Below, piece by piece: positions 29,100 through 38,431 of a stretch of DNA of 64,000 bases; the stretch's first letter is position 1, and each line of letters begins with the position of its first letter. The translations under genes were made by a program, and so were the position numbers. The notes beneath the pieces are model-generated. The model ran no database searches. It was given only the letters and a program-made list of their open reading frames with translations, and was not told the origin of the DNA. This DNA is from Clostridium sp. (GTDB lineage Bacteria > Bacillota > Clostridia > Clostridiales > Clostridiaceae), in NCBI GenBank assembly GCA_022773025.1, contig JALEZF010000071.1:1-64000 (forward strand). Direction: 5' to 3'.

Positions 29100-29200
29100 A
29101 GCCTCATCTCCTGTTTTATGGGAATATTTGAATCAGTTATATTGTACCCTATTATCTCATGGTATAAAAGATAAAATTACACACTAATTCGTCAATTTTT

Positions 29201-29238
29201 TGCAAATACAAAAGTTAAGGCTGCTAACCTTAACTTTT
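29201..29238 (-). terminator. Terminator of the FHA-SEDS-PBP operon
   Basis: AAAAGTTAAGG (29210-29220) pairs with CCTTAACTTTT (29228-29238) around a seven-base loop. The minus strand continues GTATTTGC, a weak T tract. Confidence 0.6.
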
Positions 29239-29255
29239 ATTATAAATCTTAAAAA

Positions 29256-30719
29256 TTATTGGTTCACAGCAGCCTTTAGCACTGTACCTGCTATCTGTGC
29301 TGCCTTTCCACCACCTATTCCTCCATTTTCAACTATTACTGCTATAGCATACTTTGGATTATTGTATGGTGCAAAACCTACAAACCACGAGTGTGGTGTA
29401 GCTGGTTTTCCGTTTTTGTCCATATGGTCAGCAGTTCCTGTCTTTCCCGCTGCATTTGTTCCTGAGAAGTAAGATGAGTTTACTGTACCATTATCTACAA
29501 CTTCCTTCATATAAGAAGCTATAAGCTTTGCATCATCACCAGGAATAATTGTGCCAACTTCTTTATCTTTTATGGTGTTTACTACTTCTCCATCCACATT
29601 CAAGATATTCTTCACTATCTTTGGCTCCATCATAACTCCATTATTTGCTATGGTACTTGCCACAAGGGCCATCTGCATAGGACTTACAAGAATAGAACTT
29701 TGTCCTATACCAGTTTGAGCTATACTACCTTTTTCATAGCTTTCCAAAGTAGGGAATCTTCCTTTTGCTATAGAAAATCCATCACTTGGTATGCTTTTGT
29801 TAAAATAGAAATCCTCAGCCGTCTCACGAAGCTTTTGGTTTCCTAGCTCAAGAGCTAGAGTTCCAAATACTACGTTACTGGATTTTCTAAAACCATCTTT
29901 TAAATTTAAATTTCCATAAACTGTACCGCCATAATTGCTTAATGAGTATCCTCCACCAAAATCTATCTTTCCTGTGCTATCAGGAAAAACCTTAGTTGTA
30001 ACACCACTTATATTCTCAAGAGCACTAGCGGTTGTTATTATCTTAAATACTGATCCTGGCGGATATAATCCTTGAGTTGCTCTATTTAATAGAGGTGAAT
30101 CCTCATTTGTATTTATAGCAGCCCAGTTAGCTTCAAGGTTGTTTGGATCATAAGTTGGCTTTGACACCATGGTTATTACATCACCAGTTTTAGGATCTAA
30201 TACTACCACAGAACCTTTATTACCTCCAAGAGCATCATAGGCAAGCTTTTGTAAATCATAATCTAATGTTGTACCTAAGCTGTTTCCAATCTTTTCTTTT
30301 GTCTGCCTATTAGAAAAGGCTTCTTTTATGTTAAAAGTTTTTAAAGCTTCTTTTATATTGAACATTGTGTTTTTTGTATTCATTAGCTCACTATCATAAG
30401 CTGATTCTAGTCCTGTTATTCCGTATCTTACATCAACGAAACCTAGAGCATGAGTGAATAAATCTCCATATACATACTCTCTTTTCTGAGTTAAAGTATC
30501 TCCTCTTTCACTCTTTGTAAGAGCCCTTCCATCTCTATCATAGATAGTTCCTCTAAGTACTTCATTCCTCTTAGCCCAAAGTCTCTTATTGTCAGACCTA
30601 TCTGCTATTGTAGGTGCTTGAAATACAGTAAAATATGCCATATACGTTATAAGGGCTAAAAAGCAAACTAAAAATACAACAAGTACTTTTTTCATTCCAT
30701 TCATTAAATCCTTTTGCAT
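29256..30719 (-). CDS. Penicillin-binding protein 2-type transpeptidase (PbpA/FtsI family)
   Basis: Class B peptidoglycan transpeptidase of 487 residues: a short cytoplasmic start, one membrane anchor (about 10-30), a dimerisation region, and the transpeptidase domain. Active-site motifs are SVFK (serine near 219), SSN (near 277) and KTGTAD (near 428). It cross-links glycan strands outside the membrane. It starts one base after the end of the SEDS gene, with GGAGGG as ribosome site. The pairing with FtsW/RodA and an FHA protein resembles the fhaB-rodA-pbpA group of actinobacteria, here without kinase and phosphatase genes. Confidence 0.93.
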   Translation of the reverse strand: MQKDLMNGMKKVLVVFLVCFLALITYMAYFTVFQAPTIADRSDNKRLWAKRNEVLRGTIYDRDGRALTKSERGDTLTQKREYVYGDLFTHALGFVDVRYGITGLESAYDSELMNTKNTMFNIKEALKTFNIKEAFSNRQTKEKIGNSLGTTLDYDLQKLAYDALGGNKGSVVVLDPKTGDVITMVSKPTYDPNNLEANWAAINTNEDSPLLNRATQGLYPPGSVFKIITTASALENISGVTTKVFPDSTGKIDFGGGYSLSNYGGTVYGNLNLKDGFRKSSNVVFGTLALELGNQKLRETAEDFYFNKSIPSDGFSIAKGRFPTLESYEKGSIAQTGIGQSSILVSPMQMALVASTIANNGVMMEPKIVKNILNVDGEVVNTIKDKEVGTIIPGDDAKLIASYMKEVVDNGTVNSSYFSGTNAAGKTGTADHMDKNGKPATPHSWFVGFAPYNNPKYAIAVIVENGGIGGGKAAQIAGTVLKAAVNQ

Positions 30720-30720
30720 A

Positions 30721-31923
30721 CTAACCCTCCTCTGAAATCTTTTGTATTATACCTAGTGCAAAGAAACTAGTAAGCATTGAGCTTCCGCCGTAACTAACAA
30801 AAGGTAAAGCTACACCTGTAAGAGGAATTGCATTCATAACTCCTCCTATTATTACAAGAACTTGTGTTGCAAACATTGCTGCATACCCTACAGCCATCAT
30901 TTGAGAAAATTTATCTTCTACATATATTGCAGCTCTCATGGATCTATAAAACATCAAGAAGAATAATATCATTATTCCAAAGCCAATTAAAAGTCCCATC
31001 TCTTCACATATTACTGCAAATATAAAGTCTGATGTGTTTACAGGTATGAATTCTGGATATCCCTTTCCAAGTCCCACACCTAAAATTCCCCCTGATGCCA
31101 TGGCAAATAATCCCTGTACTATTTGGAGCCCATTGCCATAGGCATCTGACCATGGATCCTGCCATATTGCTACTCTCACCCGTACATGGTCGAATAACTT
31201 ATAGCTGATTCCAGCTCCGGCTCCTGCTAATATGAAGGTGGTTATTATATATTTTAGTTTGTTGGTAGACAAGTAAAGCATTGTTACTGATACCCCAAAG
31301 AATATAAGGGCTGATCCTAAATCCTTTTGTACAACCATAAATCCTAAGGAATACATAACCACAAGAGCAGGCTCTATAAGAGACTTTACTCTACCAGTAT
31401 AATCCTTTAAGGCTGATGCTAAATAAGCAACTAAGAATAGCTTTCCAACCTCTGATGGCTGAAAGCTTATAGGACCTAACTCTACCCAGTTTTTAGAACC
31501 AAACTTTTCTACACCTATAAGGGTAGCCATAGCCATAAATACTATAACTCCAGCTAAGTACACATATTTATATTTTGCAAAACTCTTAAGGTCTGGCAAT
31601 ACCACCACCACTAAAACATAGGCGATTACCCCTAGAGTAAACCAAATAAGCTGCTTTACAGCAACATTAGAGTCTATCCTGTACATTGTAATTATACCTA
31701 TCATGGAAAGTATAAATGCAAATATCAGTAGATACTTATCTCCATCTGAAAAAAATCGTCCTATTACGAAATGTGCATACCCTAAAAGCAGTGCCATAAC
31801 TATTCCTAGCATCACAGCCTTTTTATCAAAAGGTTGCTGCAACAAACTTAGATTGCCGAACATAGCTATGAGCAAAAGGTATGTATATAAAAGCATTCTT
31901 TTCTCGTCATTAAAGCTCTTCAC
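30721..31923 (-). CDS. SEDS glycosyltransferase, FtsW/RodA/SpoVE family
   Basis: Multi-pass membrane protein of about 400 residues with ten or so hydrophobic segments. It has the SEDS signatures FQPSEVGKLFLVAYLA, VVQKDLGSALIFF (catalytic Asp in the family lies nearby) and VALPFVSYGGSSML close to the C-terminus. It polymerises lipid II into glycan strands with the class B PBP encoded next. I start at GTG 31923, because AAGTAGG lies eight bases upstream; another GTG at 31932 is in frame but too close to that site. Whether it serves elongation (RodA) or division (FtsW) cannot be told from sequence alone. Confidence 0.93.
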   Translation of the reverse strand: MKSFNDEKRMLLYTYLLLIAMFGNLSLLQQPFDKKAVMLGIVMALLLGYAHFVIGRFFSDGDKYLLIFAFILSMIGIITMYRIDSNVAVKQLIWFTLGVIAYVLVVVVLPDLKSFAKYKYVYLAGVIVFMAMATLIGVEKFGSKNWVELGPISFQPSEVGKLFLVAYLASALKDYTGRVKSLIEPALVVMYSLGFMVVQKDLGSALIFFGVSVTMLYLSTNKLKYIITTFILAGAGAGISYKLFDHVRVRVAIWQDPWSDAYGNGLQIVQGLFAMASGGILGVGLGKGYPEFIPVNTSDFIFAVICEEMGLLIGFGIMILFFLMFYRSMRAAIYVEDKFSQMMAVGYAAMFATQVLVIIGGVMNAIPLTGVALPFVSYGGSSMLTSFFALGIIQKISEEG

Positions 31924-32003
31924 TAAACTCACCTACTTAAAATTTAATTCACTGTATATTCTTATGTAAATTCTTCCTCTAAAATTCATGGCTAGCTTAA
32001 TTG

Positions 32004-32432
32004 CTAGCCGATGACTCTAAATATTAAACTTCCTATCTTTATCTCATCCCCTAATTGAACATAAAGTCTTCCTTTTATGTTCTCTCCATTTACAATGGTA
32101 CCATTAGTGGAATTTAAGTCTTCTAGTATATATTGATTGTTTTTTGTATATATCTTAGCGTGATGTCCTGAAACGTAGTGGTCATCCAGCACTATTACAT
32201 TGTCTTCTCTTCTTCCAAGAGTTATGACTCCCTTTATTGGTACAATAGAGCCTGTTTTTAGCGTACTATTATCCCCTGATGACACAACTTCAAGTCCCCA
32301 AGAAGACTTTAATACCTTTTTTCTTCCTCCAGCTTTCACATCTTTATACATTACCCTTAAGGCAAGAATTATAATTATATATAATATAACTATGAATACC
32401 GCTGTAAAGATAAAGCTCAATACCTTATTCAT
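32004..32432 (-). CDS. Membrane-anchored FHA domain protein
   Basis: 142 residues from ATG 32432, which has GAGGTGAAG upstream. One N-terminal transmembrane helix (about 5-27, FIFTAVFIVILYIIIILAL) is followed by a forkhead-associated domain: TLGRREDNVIVL, HYVSGHHAKIY and LEDLNSTNGTIVNG hold the conserved Arg, Ser, His and Asn that bind phosphothreonine. It probably links Ser/Thr kinase signalling to the wall enzymes encoded after it, as FhaB does in actinobacteria; that is inference. A hairpin GGCTAGC/GCTAGCC overlaps its stop codon and may attenuate the transcript. Confidence 0.88.
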   Translation of the reverse strand: MNKVLSFIFTAVFIVILYIIIILALRVMYKDVKAGGRKKVLKSSWGLEVVSSGDNSTLKTGSIVPIKGVITLGRREDNVIVLDDHYVSGHHAKIYTKNNQYILEDLNSTNGTIVNGENIKGRLYVQLGDEIKIGSLIFRVIG

Positions 32433-32468
32433 ACACTTCACCTCATGCAAACATATTAATTCATTATT

Positions 32469-32477
32469 ATTATATCA
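32469..32477 (-). promoter_or_regulatory. Extended -10 element of the FHA-SEDS-PBP operon
   Basis: TGATATAAT on the minus strand matches the extended -10 TGnTATAAT, about 35 bases before the FHA start codon. No good -35 is visible. Confidence 0.35.
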
Positions 32478-32549
32478 CCAAATTCTCTAAAAAATGTTAC
32501 AAAAATCTCATGTAATTCTTAAATAAAAGTTAATATATATTAAAGCTAA

Positions 32550-32593
32550 TATAAAAAGGCATACTAAAAGTAAAGTAAAACCTTTAATATGCC
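32550..32593 (-). terminator. Terminator of uvrA
   Basis: On the minus strand GGCATATTAAAGG pairs with TTTTAGTATGCC with one bulge, followed by TTTTTATATT. It begins eight bases after the uvrA stop. Confidence 0.75.
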
Positions 32594-32600
32594 CCCTCTG

Positions 32601-35441
32601 CTAATTATTTTCTAAGACAGTTTTTAGATACTTTCCTGTATAGGAATCCTTGCAGGCCGCAACCTTTTCTGGAGTTCCCGTTGTAACTATGGTTCCTCCC
32701 TTGTCGCCACCCTCTGGTCCTAAATCTATTATATAATCTGCTGATTTTATAACATCTAAATTATGCTCTATAACTATTACAGTATTTCCTGCTTCTACTA
32801 ACCTCTGAAGGATCTCTATAAGCCTTGCCACGTCATCTATATGAAGTCCAGTTGTAGGTTCATCTAGTATGTATAAAGTCTTTCCTGTACTTCTCTTTGA
32901 TAATTCATAGGCAAGCTTTATTCTTTGAGCTTCTCCCCCAGATAACTGAGTTGAAGGCTGACCAAGTCTCACATAACCTAAACCCACATCTTGAAGGGTT
33001 TGAAGCTTATTTTTTATTCTTGGAAGATTTTCAAAGAATTCTAAAGCTTCATCCACTGTCATATTAAGGACTTCATCTATATTCTTACCTTTGTACTTCA
33101 CCTCAAGAGTTTCCCTATTGTATCTCTTTCCTTTACATACTTCACAAGGCACATAAACATCAGATAAAAATTGCATTTCAATCTTTATTATTCCATCTCC
33201 ACTACAGGCTTCACATCTTCCACCCTTCACATTAAATGAGAATCTTCCTGGTTTGTAGCCCCTCATCTTAGATTCTGGAGTTGATGCAAAAAGTTCTCTT
33301 ATTATATCAAAGACACCAGTGTAAGTTGCTGGATTAGAACGTGGAGTACGTCCTATTGGGCTTTGGTCTATATCTATTACCTTATCTATATTTTCCTGTC
33401 CCTTAAGTTCCTTGAACTGTCCTGGATTGCTCTTTCCTCTATTAACTATCTTGTGAAGAGATTTATATAAAATCTCATTTACAAGGGTACTCTTTCCTGA
33501 GCCTGACACTCCTGTTACAGCGGTAAAAGTTCCTAGTGGAAATGATGCTTTTATATTTTTAAGGTTATTTTCTTTGCATCCTATAACCTCAATAAAATTA
33601 CCATTGCCACTTCTTCTCTCTTTTCGAACTTCAACCTTCTTTTCACCAGTCAAATACTGACCTGTTATGGATTCCTTGCAAGCCATTATATCTTCTAAGG
33701 TTCCAGCAGCAACTATATTTCCACCATGCTCTCCTGCCCCTGGTCCTATATCTACAATGTAATCAGCAGCTTTCATTGTATCCTCATCATGCTCTACAAC
33801 TACTAAAGTATTTCCTAAATCCCTTAAGTTTTTTAAAGTGTCTATAAGCTTGTCGTTGTCCCTTTGATGCAGCCCTATACTAGGCTCATCTAATATATAT
33901 AAAACTCCCATTAAACTAGATCCTATTTGAGTTGCAAGTCTTATTCTTTGAGATTCTCCTCCTGATAAGGTTCCTGCATTTCTTGCCAAATCTAAATAAT
34001 CTAGTCCTACATCTATGAGGAATCTAAGTCTGCTCTTTATTTCCTTTATGATCTGGTCACTGATTATCTTGTTCTTTTCAGAAAGCTTTAGATTTCGTAT
34101 GAATTCTAATTCTTCCTTTATGGACATTCTGCAGAATTGATTTATATTCAAATCTCCTATAGTCACCGCAAGGGCATCTGGGTTAAGCCTTGCTCCCTTA
34201 CACTTGCTACAAGGAGTATTACTCATAAACTGCTCTATTTCATCTTTTATAACATCAGAGCCTGTTTCCCTATATCTCCTCTGCATAGAATTTATTATTC
34301 CTTCATAGGCATGATTATAGGTACGTCTCACCCCATCCTTGGTGTAATCAACCTTTATTACCTCTCCTCCTAGTCCATAAAGAAGTATCTTTAGTACATC
34401 CTTTGGAAGGTCCTCTATTGGAGTGTCTAAGGAAAAGTTAAATTTCTTTGTTAATGCAGTTAGTACTCTGTAGCTCCATGACTCTTCCTTTAATCTTCCT
34501 TCACCCCAAGGTGCTATTGCTCCTTCCATGATGCTTTTAGATTTGTCTGGTATCACTAAATCAGGAGATATCTCTAAAAGAGTTCCAAGGCCGTCACATT
34601 TGTCACACTTTCCAAATGGAGCATTGAATGAGAAGAGCCTAGGCTCTATTTCTCCTATGCTTATTCCACAATCTTCACAAGCGAAATTCTCACTAAAAAG
34701 CCTGTCTTCCTCTCCATCTTCTTTGATGATATTTACTATAACAATACCTTCCGCCATCTTTAAAGCTGCTTCTAAAGATTCTGCAAGCCTTCCCCTTGAC
34801 TCTTCTCTAACTGTAAGTCTATCTACTACAGCTTCTATATTATGCTTTTTATTCTTTTCTAAGTTTATTTCTTCTTCAGTGACCTCAAACATGTCACCAT
34901 CTACTCTCGCTCTCACAAAGCCATTCTTCTTTATATTTTCTATGACTTTTTCGTGGGTTCCCTTCTTTCCTCTTATAACAGGAGCTAAAATCTGTATCTT
35001 AGTCCTCTCTGGAAAATCCATGATTTGATCTACCATGGTATCTATGGATTGCTTAGTTATTTCCTTACCGCACTTAGGGCAGTGAGGAATTCCAACTCTG
35101 GCATATAATAGTCTCAAGTAATCATATATCTCTGTAACCGTTCCTACTGTTGAACGAGGATTTCTGCTTGTAGTCTTTTGGTCTATAGATATAGCTGGAG
35201 AAAGTCCTTCTATATACTCCACATCTGGTTTGTTCATCTGTCCTAAAAACTGTCTTGCATAGGATGACAGTGACTCTACGTAACGTCTCTGTCCTTCTGC
35301 ATAAAGTGTATCAAAGGCTAAAGATGACTTTCCCGAACCTGAAAGCCCTGTAAATACCACAAGTTTATCCCTTGGTATTTCTAAGGATACATTCTTCAGA
35401 TTGTGCACCTTAGCACCTTTTATTATTATCTTATCCTGCAT
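32601..35441 (-). CDS. uvrA: Excinuclease ABC subunit A
   Basis: DNA-damage sensor of nucleotide excision repair, a dimer of tandem ABC ATPases. The first Walker A is GLSGSGKSS (about 32-40) and the second GVSGSGKST (about 640). Zinc-finger cysteines appear as CEDCG...CDKC and CEACSGDG...CEVCKGKR. The two ABC signatures are LSGGESQRI and LSGGEAQRI. The length of 946 is standard. AAGGAGAGA precedes the ATG. A perfect TTGACA promoter with a LexA-like box at the start site lies upstream (35549-35599), in line with SOS control. Confidence 0.98.
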   Translation of the reverse strand: MQDKIIIKGAKVHNLKNVSLEIPRDKLVVFTGLSGSGKSSLAFDTLYAEGQRRYVESLSSYARQFLGQMNKPDVEYIEGLSPAISIDQKTTSRNPRSTVGTVTEIYDYLRLLYARVGIPHCPKCGKEITKQSIDTMVDQIMDFPERTKIQILAPVIRGKKGTHEKVIENIKKNGFVRARVDGDMFEVTEEEINLEKNKKHNIEAVVDRLTVREESRGRLAESLEAALKMAEGIVIVNIIKEDGEEDRLFSENFACEDCGISIGEIEPRLFSFNAPFGKCDKCDGLGTLLEISPDLVIPDKSKSIMEGAIAPWGEGRLKEESWSYRVLTALTKKFNFSLDTPIEDLPKDVLKILLYGLGGEVIKVDYTKDGVRRTYNHAYEGIINSMQRRYRETGSDVIKDEIEQFMSNTPCSKCKGARLNPDALAVTIGDLNINQFCRMSIKEELEFIRNLKLSEKNKIISDQIIKEIKSRLRFLIDVGLDYLDLARNAGTLSGGESQRIRLATQIGSSLMGVLYILDEPSIGLHQRDNDKLIDTLKNLRDLGNTLVVVEHDEDTMKAADYIVDIGPGAGEHGGNIVAAGTLEDIMACKESITGQYLTGEKKVEVRKERRSGNGNFIEVIGCKENNLKNIKASFPLGTFTAVTGVSGSGKSTLVNEILYKSLHKIVNRGKSNPGQFKELKGQENIDKVIDIDQSPIGRTPRSNPATYTGVFDIIRELFASTPESKMRGYKPGRFSFNVKGGRCEACSGDGIIKIEMQFLSDVYVPCEVCKGKRYNRETLEVKYKGKNIDEVLNMTVDEALEFFENLPRIKNKLQTLQDVGLGYVRLGQPSTQLSGGEAQRIKLAYELSKRSTGKTLYILDEPTTGLHIDDVARLIEILQRLVEAGNTVIVIEHNLDVIKSADYIIDLGPEGGDKGGTIVTTGTPEKVAACKDSYTGKYLKTVLENN

Positions 35442-35476
35442 GGTATCTCTCCTTTTATATAAACTAGATTCTTAGC

Positions 35477-35504
35477 TTTAGGTGGAGTTTTTGCTCCCTC
35501 TAAA
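35477..35504. repeat. Imperfect hairpin in the uvrA leader, possible insertion-element end
   Basis: TTTAGGTGGAG, loop TTTTTG, CTCCCTCTAAA: 11 pairs with one mismatch. Its form, GGTGGAG-T(n)-CTCC, recalls subterminal hairpins of IS200/IS605 elements, but no transposase is near. It lies in the leader between promoter and uvrA. A second perfect inverted repeat TATCTGAT/ATCAGATA lies at 35518-35541. Confidence 0.3.
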
Positions 35505-35548
35505 TATTACAAATACCTATCTGATGTCTATCTATCAGATAAAATTAC

Positions 35549-35560
35549 GAATATCTGTTC
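35549..35560 (-). promoter_or_regulatory. LexA-like box at uvrA
   Basis: GAACAGATATTC on the minus strand fits GAAC-N4-GTTC with one mismatch. It is flanked to give AGAACAGATATTCG against the Bacillus consensus CGAACATATGTTCG. It sits just after the predicted transcription start, where a repressor would block the promoter. Confidence 0.45.
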
Positions 35561-35570
35561 TTATAATACT

Positions 35571-35599
35571 ATATTAGTCTTTCTAAAATACTCTGTCAA
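35571..35599 (-). promoter_or_regulatory. Promoter of uvrA
   Basis: Perfect -35 TTGACA (35599-35594), 17-base spacer, -10 TAATAT (35576-35571), four of six. The leader is about 120 bases. Confidence 0.6.
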
Positions 35600-35728
35600 T
35601 AACTACTAATTATTATTTAAAAAACACACTCCATACTCTCTATAAGAATCTAAGACATAAAAAAGTCCCATAAGATTCTCTTTTCATTGTTCCCAATTTC
35701 AAATCTTATAAGACATAATTTATAATTT

Positions 35729-36628
35729 TTACTTTTCTAAAGCCTTTGCTATATAACCATTATTTTCCTCTAAAAGAGCTTTTCCTTCTTTCTTCGATAA
35801 GTTTGCCATTATCATTAAAATAGAAAGCTTTACATCATAATTTGTTTCTTCAAGTACAGCTTCTGCTTTTTCCCTAGATACTTCAGTTGCTTCTATAACT
35901 ATGTGTTTTGCTCTTTCAACTAATTTTTCATTAGTTGCCTTTACATCTACCATAAGATTGCCATAAACTTTTCCAGTCTTCACCATAGCCCCTGTAGAAA
36001 GCATGTTTAAAACCATCTTTTGAGCTGTTCCTGCTTTCATTCTTGTAGAACCAGTTATTACTTCCGGTCCAACTACAGGAGATATTGCTATCTTTGCAAC
36101 GGCAGCTATGTCTGATTGTGGGTTACATGTGACTCCTACTGTAACAGCACCAATACTGTTTGCATACTCAAGACCACCTATGACATAAGGAGTTCTTCCA
36201 CTGGCTGCAATTCCTACTAATACATCTCCTTTTGTAAAGTTCATGTTCCTTAAATCCTCTACACAAAGCTCTTTGGAGTCTTCTGCTCCTTCCTTTGCCT
36301 TAAAAATGGCTTCCATTCCTCCAGCTATTATACCTTGTACTACTTCTGGAGATACCCCATAGGTTGGTGGACACTCCGATGCATCTAATATACCTAGTCT
36401 TCCTGATGTTCCAGCTCCACAATATATAAGCCTTCCATCATTATTTATAGCCTCTGCTATTTTGTCTATTGCATTTGCTATTTGTGGAAGTTCCTTTTCC
36501 ACTGCATAAGCAACCAATTTATCTTCATCATTTATCTTTTTTACCATTTCTAAAGTGGATACCTTATCAATATCTTTAGTATTTAAATTTCTTTTTTCAG
36601 TAACCATTTTGTTTAAATCTATATTCAT
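35729..36628 (-). CDS. murQ: N-acetylmuramic acid 6-phosphate etherase
   Basis: Cleaves the lactyl ether of MurNAc-6-phosphate to give GlcNAc-6-phosphate and D-lactate in cell-wall recycling. It has a SIS sugar-phosphate fold with [27 protein letters not shown] split over residues about 54-80, [15 protein letters not shown], and the signature [19 protein letters not shown]. The length of 299 is standard from ATG 36628, with GGGAGG six bases upstream; a longer frame to 36646 lacks support. It has its own promoter with two palindromic operators (36684-36728). A serine-hydrolase relic and a MurR-type regulator gene lie upstream, a reduced version of the Bacillus murQ-murR-murP-amiE-nagZ-namZ locus. 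Confidence 0.96.
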   Translation of the reverse strand: MNIDLNKMVTEKRNLNTKDIDKVSTLEMVKKINDEDKLVAYAVEKELPQIANAIDKIAEAINNDGRLIYCGAGTSGRLGILDASECPPTYGVSPEVVQGIIAGGMEAIFKAKEGAEDSKELCVEDLRNMNFTKGDVLVGIAASGRTPYVIGGLEYANSIGAVTVGVTCNPQSDIAAVAKIAISPVVGPEVITGSTRMKAGTAQKMVLNMLSTGAMVKTGKVYGNLMVDVKATNEKLVERAKHIVIEATEVSREKAEAVLEETNYDVKLSILMIMANLSKKEGKALLEENNGYIAKALEK

Positions 36629-36670
36629 ACTAAGCCTCCCTGTCAACTAAATTTAAAAGTATTTATCTAT

Positions 36671-36728
36671 ATTATAGCATTTGGAAATATAATTTCAATA
36701 TTCTATTTTATTTTAGAAATATAATTTC
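36671..36728 (-). promoter_or_regulatory. murQ promoter with twin palindromic operators
   Basis: Extended -10 TGCTATAAT (TATAAT at 36676-36671) and -35 TTGAAA (36698-36693), 16 apart. The perfect palindrome GAAATATAATTTC occurs at 36684-36696, over the -35, and again at 36716-36728; the centres are 32 bases apart, close to three helical turns. RpiR/MurR-family proteins often bind GAAA...TTTC palindromes, and such a gene lies at 37578. Confidence 0.6.
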
Positions 36729-36768
36729 TTGACGTGAATTTTTATTTCATCTTTTAAAAGATATATAT

Positions 36769-37125
36769 TTATATTAATTGAATTTGGTTCTTGTCTATTA
36801 TCTTAACACTGCCATAACCACCGTAATTCAATATTAATTGAGAAAGCACTGCCATATCCTTAACTGTTGAGTATAATCCTGATATTCCTGATACTTCATT
36901 TAAATTCTCTGAAGTGTAATCTTTTGGACCAGCTATTACTTTAGCTGAATCTATTCCCTTTGATGATGGGTTAAACATTGTATTATTTAATCCTAATGGC
37001 TTGTAAATCATAGATTCCACATACTGATCTAAAGCCATATCCGACTTTATTAACTCTGGATAAAATATTGATATGCTTAGCTTTACATCCTTTTCTGGAA
37101 CTATATTTTCAACCAATAATTTCAA
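36769..37125 (-). pseudogene. Relic of an AmiE-like serine hydrolase (beta-lactamase fold)
   Basis: The 118-codon remnant matches the middle of class-C-like serine hydrolases: ALDQYVESMIYKPLGLNNT, then SGISGLYSTVKDMAVLSQLI and LNYGGYGSVKIIDKNQI (compare the family's GVSGHAGLFST..DLA). The active-site SxxK, the YxN region and the C-terminus are missing, and the first 30 codons do not fit the family. The start would be TTG without a ribosome site. In Bacillus the amiE gene of this type sits in the murQ/murR recycling cluster, so this is probably the decayed local copy. Confidence 0.65.
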
Positions 37126-37140
37126 TATTTTTATTTATTA

Positions 37141-37177
37141 AAAAAGCAATTCATCTTAAGTAGACGAATTGCTTTTT
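37141..37177 (-). terminator. Terminator of the DUF1540 gene
   Basis: AAAAAGCAATTC (37141-37152) pairs with GAATTGCTTTTT (37166-37177). A- and T-rich flanks on both sides make it potentially bidirectional. Confidence 0.75.
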
Positions 37178-37198
37178 GGATATTTTATATATTTTTTA

Positions 37199-37516
37199 TT
37201 ATTTGCAGTCACATTGAAAAGTACCACATTTTGTTCCTTCACAATGGCATGCTCCATCTCCACATATATCTACATGATCAGCATCGCATTGGCAGTTATG
37301 ATTATGTATACAATCCTCTGCCTTGCAATGTATATGTAATTCTGGATTTGGGTTATGTGAGCAGTTTGTCATAGAACCATTTTGTGGTTCAAAAGTACTA
37401 CAACAAGTTTCTCTTTCTTCTGTAGCGCGCTCTCCATCTACATCAATGCTACCTAAACAGCAGCAGTTTTCGTTGTTATGTGCACAAGTAGTAACTGAAC
37501 AATTTAATCTATTCAT
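37199..37516 (-). CDS. DUF1540 cysteine/histidine-rich protein
   Basis: 105 residues with 20 or so cysteines. Two DUF1540-like units: LNCSVTTCAHNNENCCCLGS...CCSTFE (about 4-43) and IHCKAEDCIHNHNCQCDADH...CGTFQCDCK (about 62-105). The many Cys and His residues point to metal binding; the family has no proven function. A good AGGAGG precedes the ATG, and the gene stands between its own terminator and the MurR-type gene. It is more cysteine-rich than the copy at 10466. Confidence 0.88.
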   Translation of the reverse strand: MNRLNCSVTTCAHNNENCCCLGSIDVDGERATEERETCCSTFEPQNGSMTNCSHNPNPELHIHCKAEDCIHNHNCQCDADHVDICGDGACHCEGTKCGTFQCDCK

Positions 37517-37577
37517 ATATGTCCTCCTAAGTTTATAAAATTAATTACACCCTTAGTATCTGCACTTATGTATATTT

Positions 37578-38420
37578 TTATTCTTTCAACATATCTGTCA
37601 TCTTTTTAGTTGCCTTCAAATATTTTTCTACCTCTTCAAAATCATCCTTAGCGATTCCAAGGAATAGTATATCCGTTACCATAAGCTGTGCCATTCTAGA
37701 TGCAATAGCTCCAACTCTAAGTTCCTTTTCTACATTTGGAACTCTTAGATTTATATCACATAAATCTGCTAGAAGATTATTTCCGTATTTCGTTATTGAA
37801 ATACATACTGCTCCATTTTCCTTTGCTTTTCTCATAGAATTGTTCACATCTTTGCTTCTTCCTCTATAGGATATACCTATTGCCAAATCCCCTTTTTTAG
37901 CATGTACTGACATAGCAAGTTGTATATTTGCATCAAGGTGAAATATTGCAATCTTGTTTATTCTAAGAAGTTTATGCTGCAAATCCATGGCTACTATAGC
38001 AGAGGCCCCTACTCCAAATAGATAGATATTTTTTGCTTTTTTAATTTCTTCAATAGCTCTCTCAAAATCTTCAATATTTAGAAGTGACACCGTATTGTTT
38101 ATAGTATTAATTCCTTGATTAGCTACCTTTTGTACCACTTCTTCTATAGTATCACCTTTTTCTATAATATCATCGATAATTTTTTCCTCATCTTGATTTT
38201 GAGTTTTTGCAATTTCTAGTTTCAGTTCTTGAAAACCTTCATATCCTAAAGTTCTAGAAAACCTCACTACAGAGGCTGGTGATGTCTCTGTAAGTGCACC
38301 TATTTCCTGTGCAGAAAGTGTTATTACATCTTGTCTGTTTTCTAATATATATTTTGCTATCTTCCTTTCAGATTGTGTGAAATCTTCAAGATGCTGCTCT
38401 ATTTTTAATATATAACTCAT
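37578..38420 (-). CDS. MurR/RpiR family transcriptional regulator
   Basis: 280 residues. An N-terminal RpiR-type helix-turn-helix (about 1-76; TLSAQEIGALTETSPASVVRF and LGYEGFQELK) is followed by a SIS sugar-phosphate-binding domain (about 105-250; IYLFGVGASAIVAMDLQHKL and AIGISYRGRSKDV). Such regulators sense phosphosugars, often MurNAc-6-phosphate. With murQ downstream and the twin palindromes in front of murQ, MurR is the best guess, but other sugar phosphates are possible. It begins 12 bases after uvrB with a GGGAG site and may also be read from the uvrB transcript. Confidence 0.9.
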   Translation of the reverse strand: MSYILKIEQHLEDFTQSERKIAKYILENRQDVITLSAQEIGALTETSPASVVRFSRTLGYEGFQELKLEIAKTQNQDEEKIIDDIIEKGDTIEEVVQKVANQGINTINNTVSLLNIEDFERAIEEIKKAKNIYLFGVGASAIVAMDLQHKLLRINKIAIFHLDANIQLAMSVHAKKGDLAIGISYRGRSKDVNNSMRKAKENGAVCISITKYGNNLLADLCDINLRVPNVEKELRVGAIASRMAQLMVTDILFLGIAKDDFEEVEKYLKATKKMTDMLKE

Positions 38421-38431
38421 AGTGATTCTCC

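Noticed and set aside
35729..38420. murQ and murR as one operon
   Set aside because: A separate gene with its own terminator (37141-37177) and the murQ promoter at 36671-36698 lie between them.
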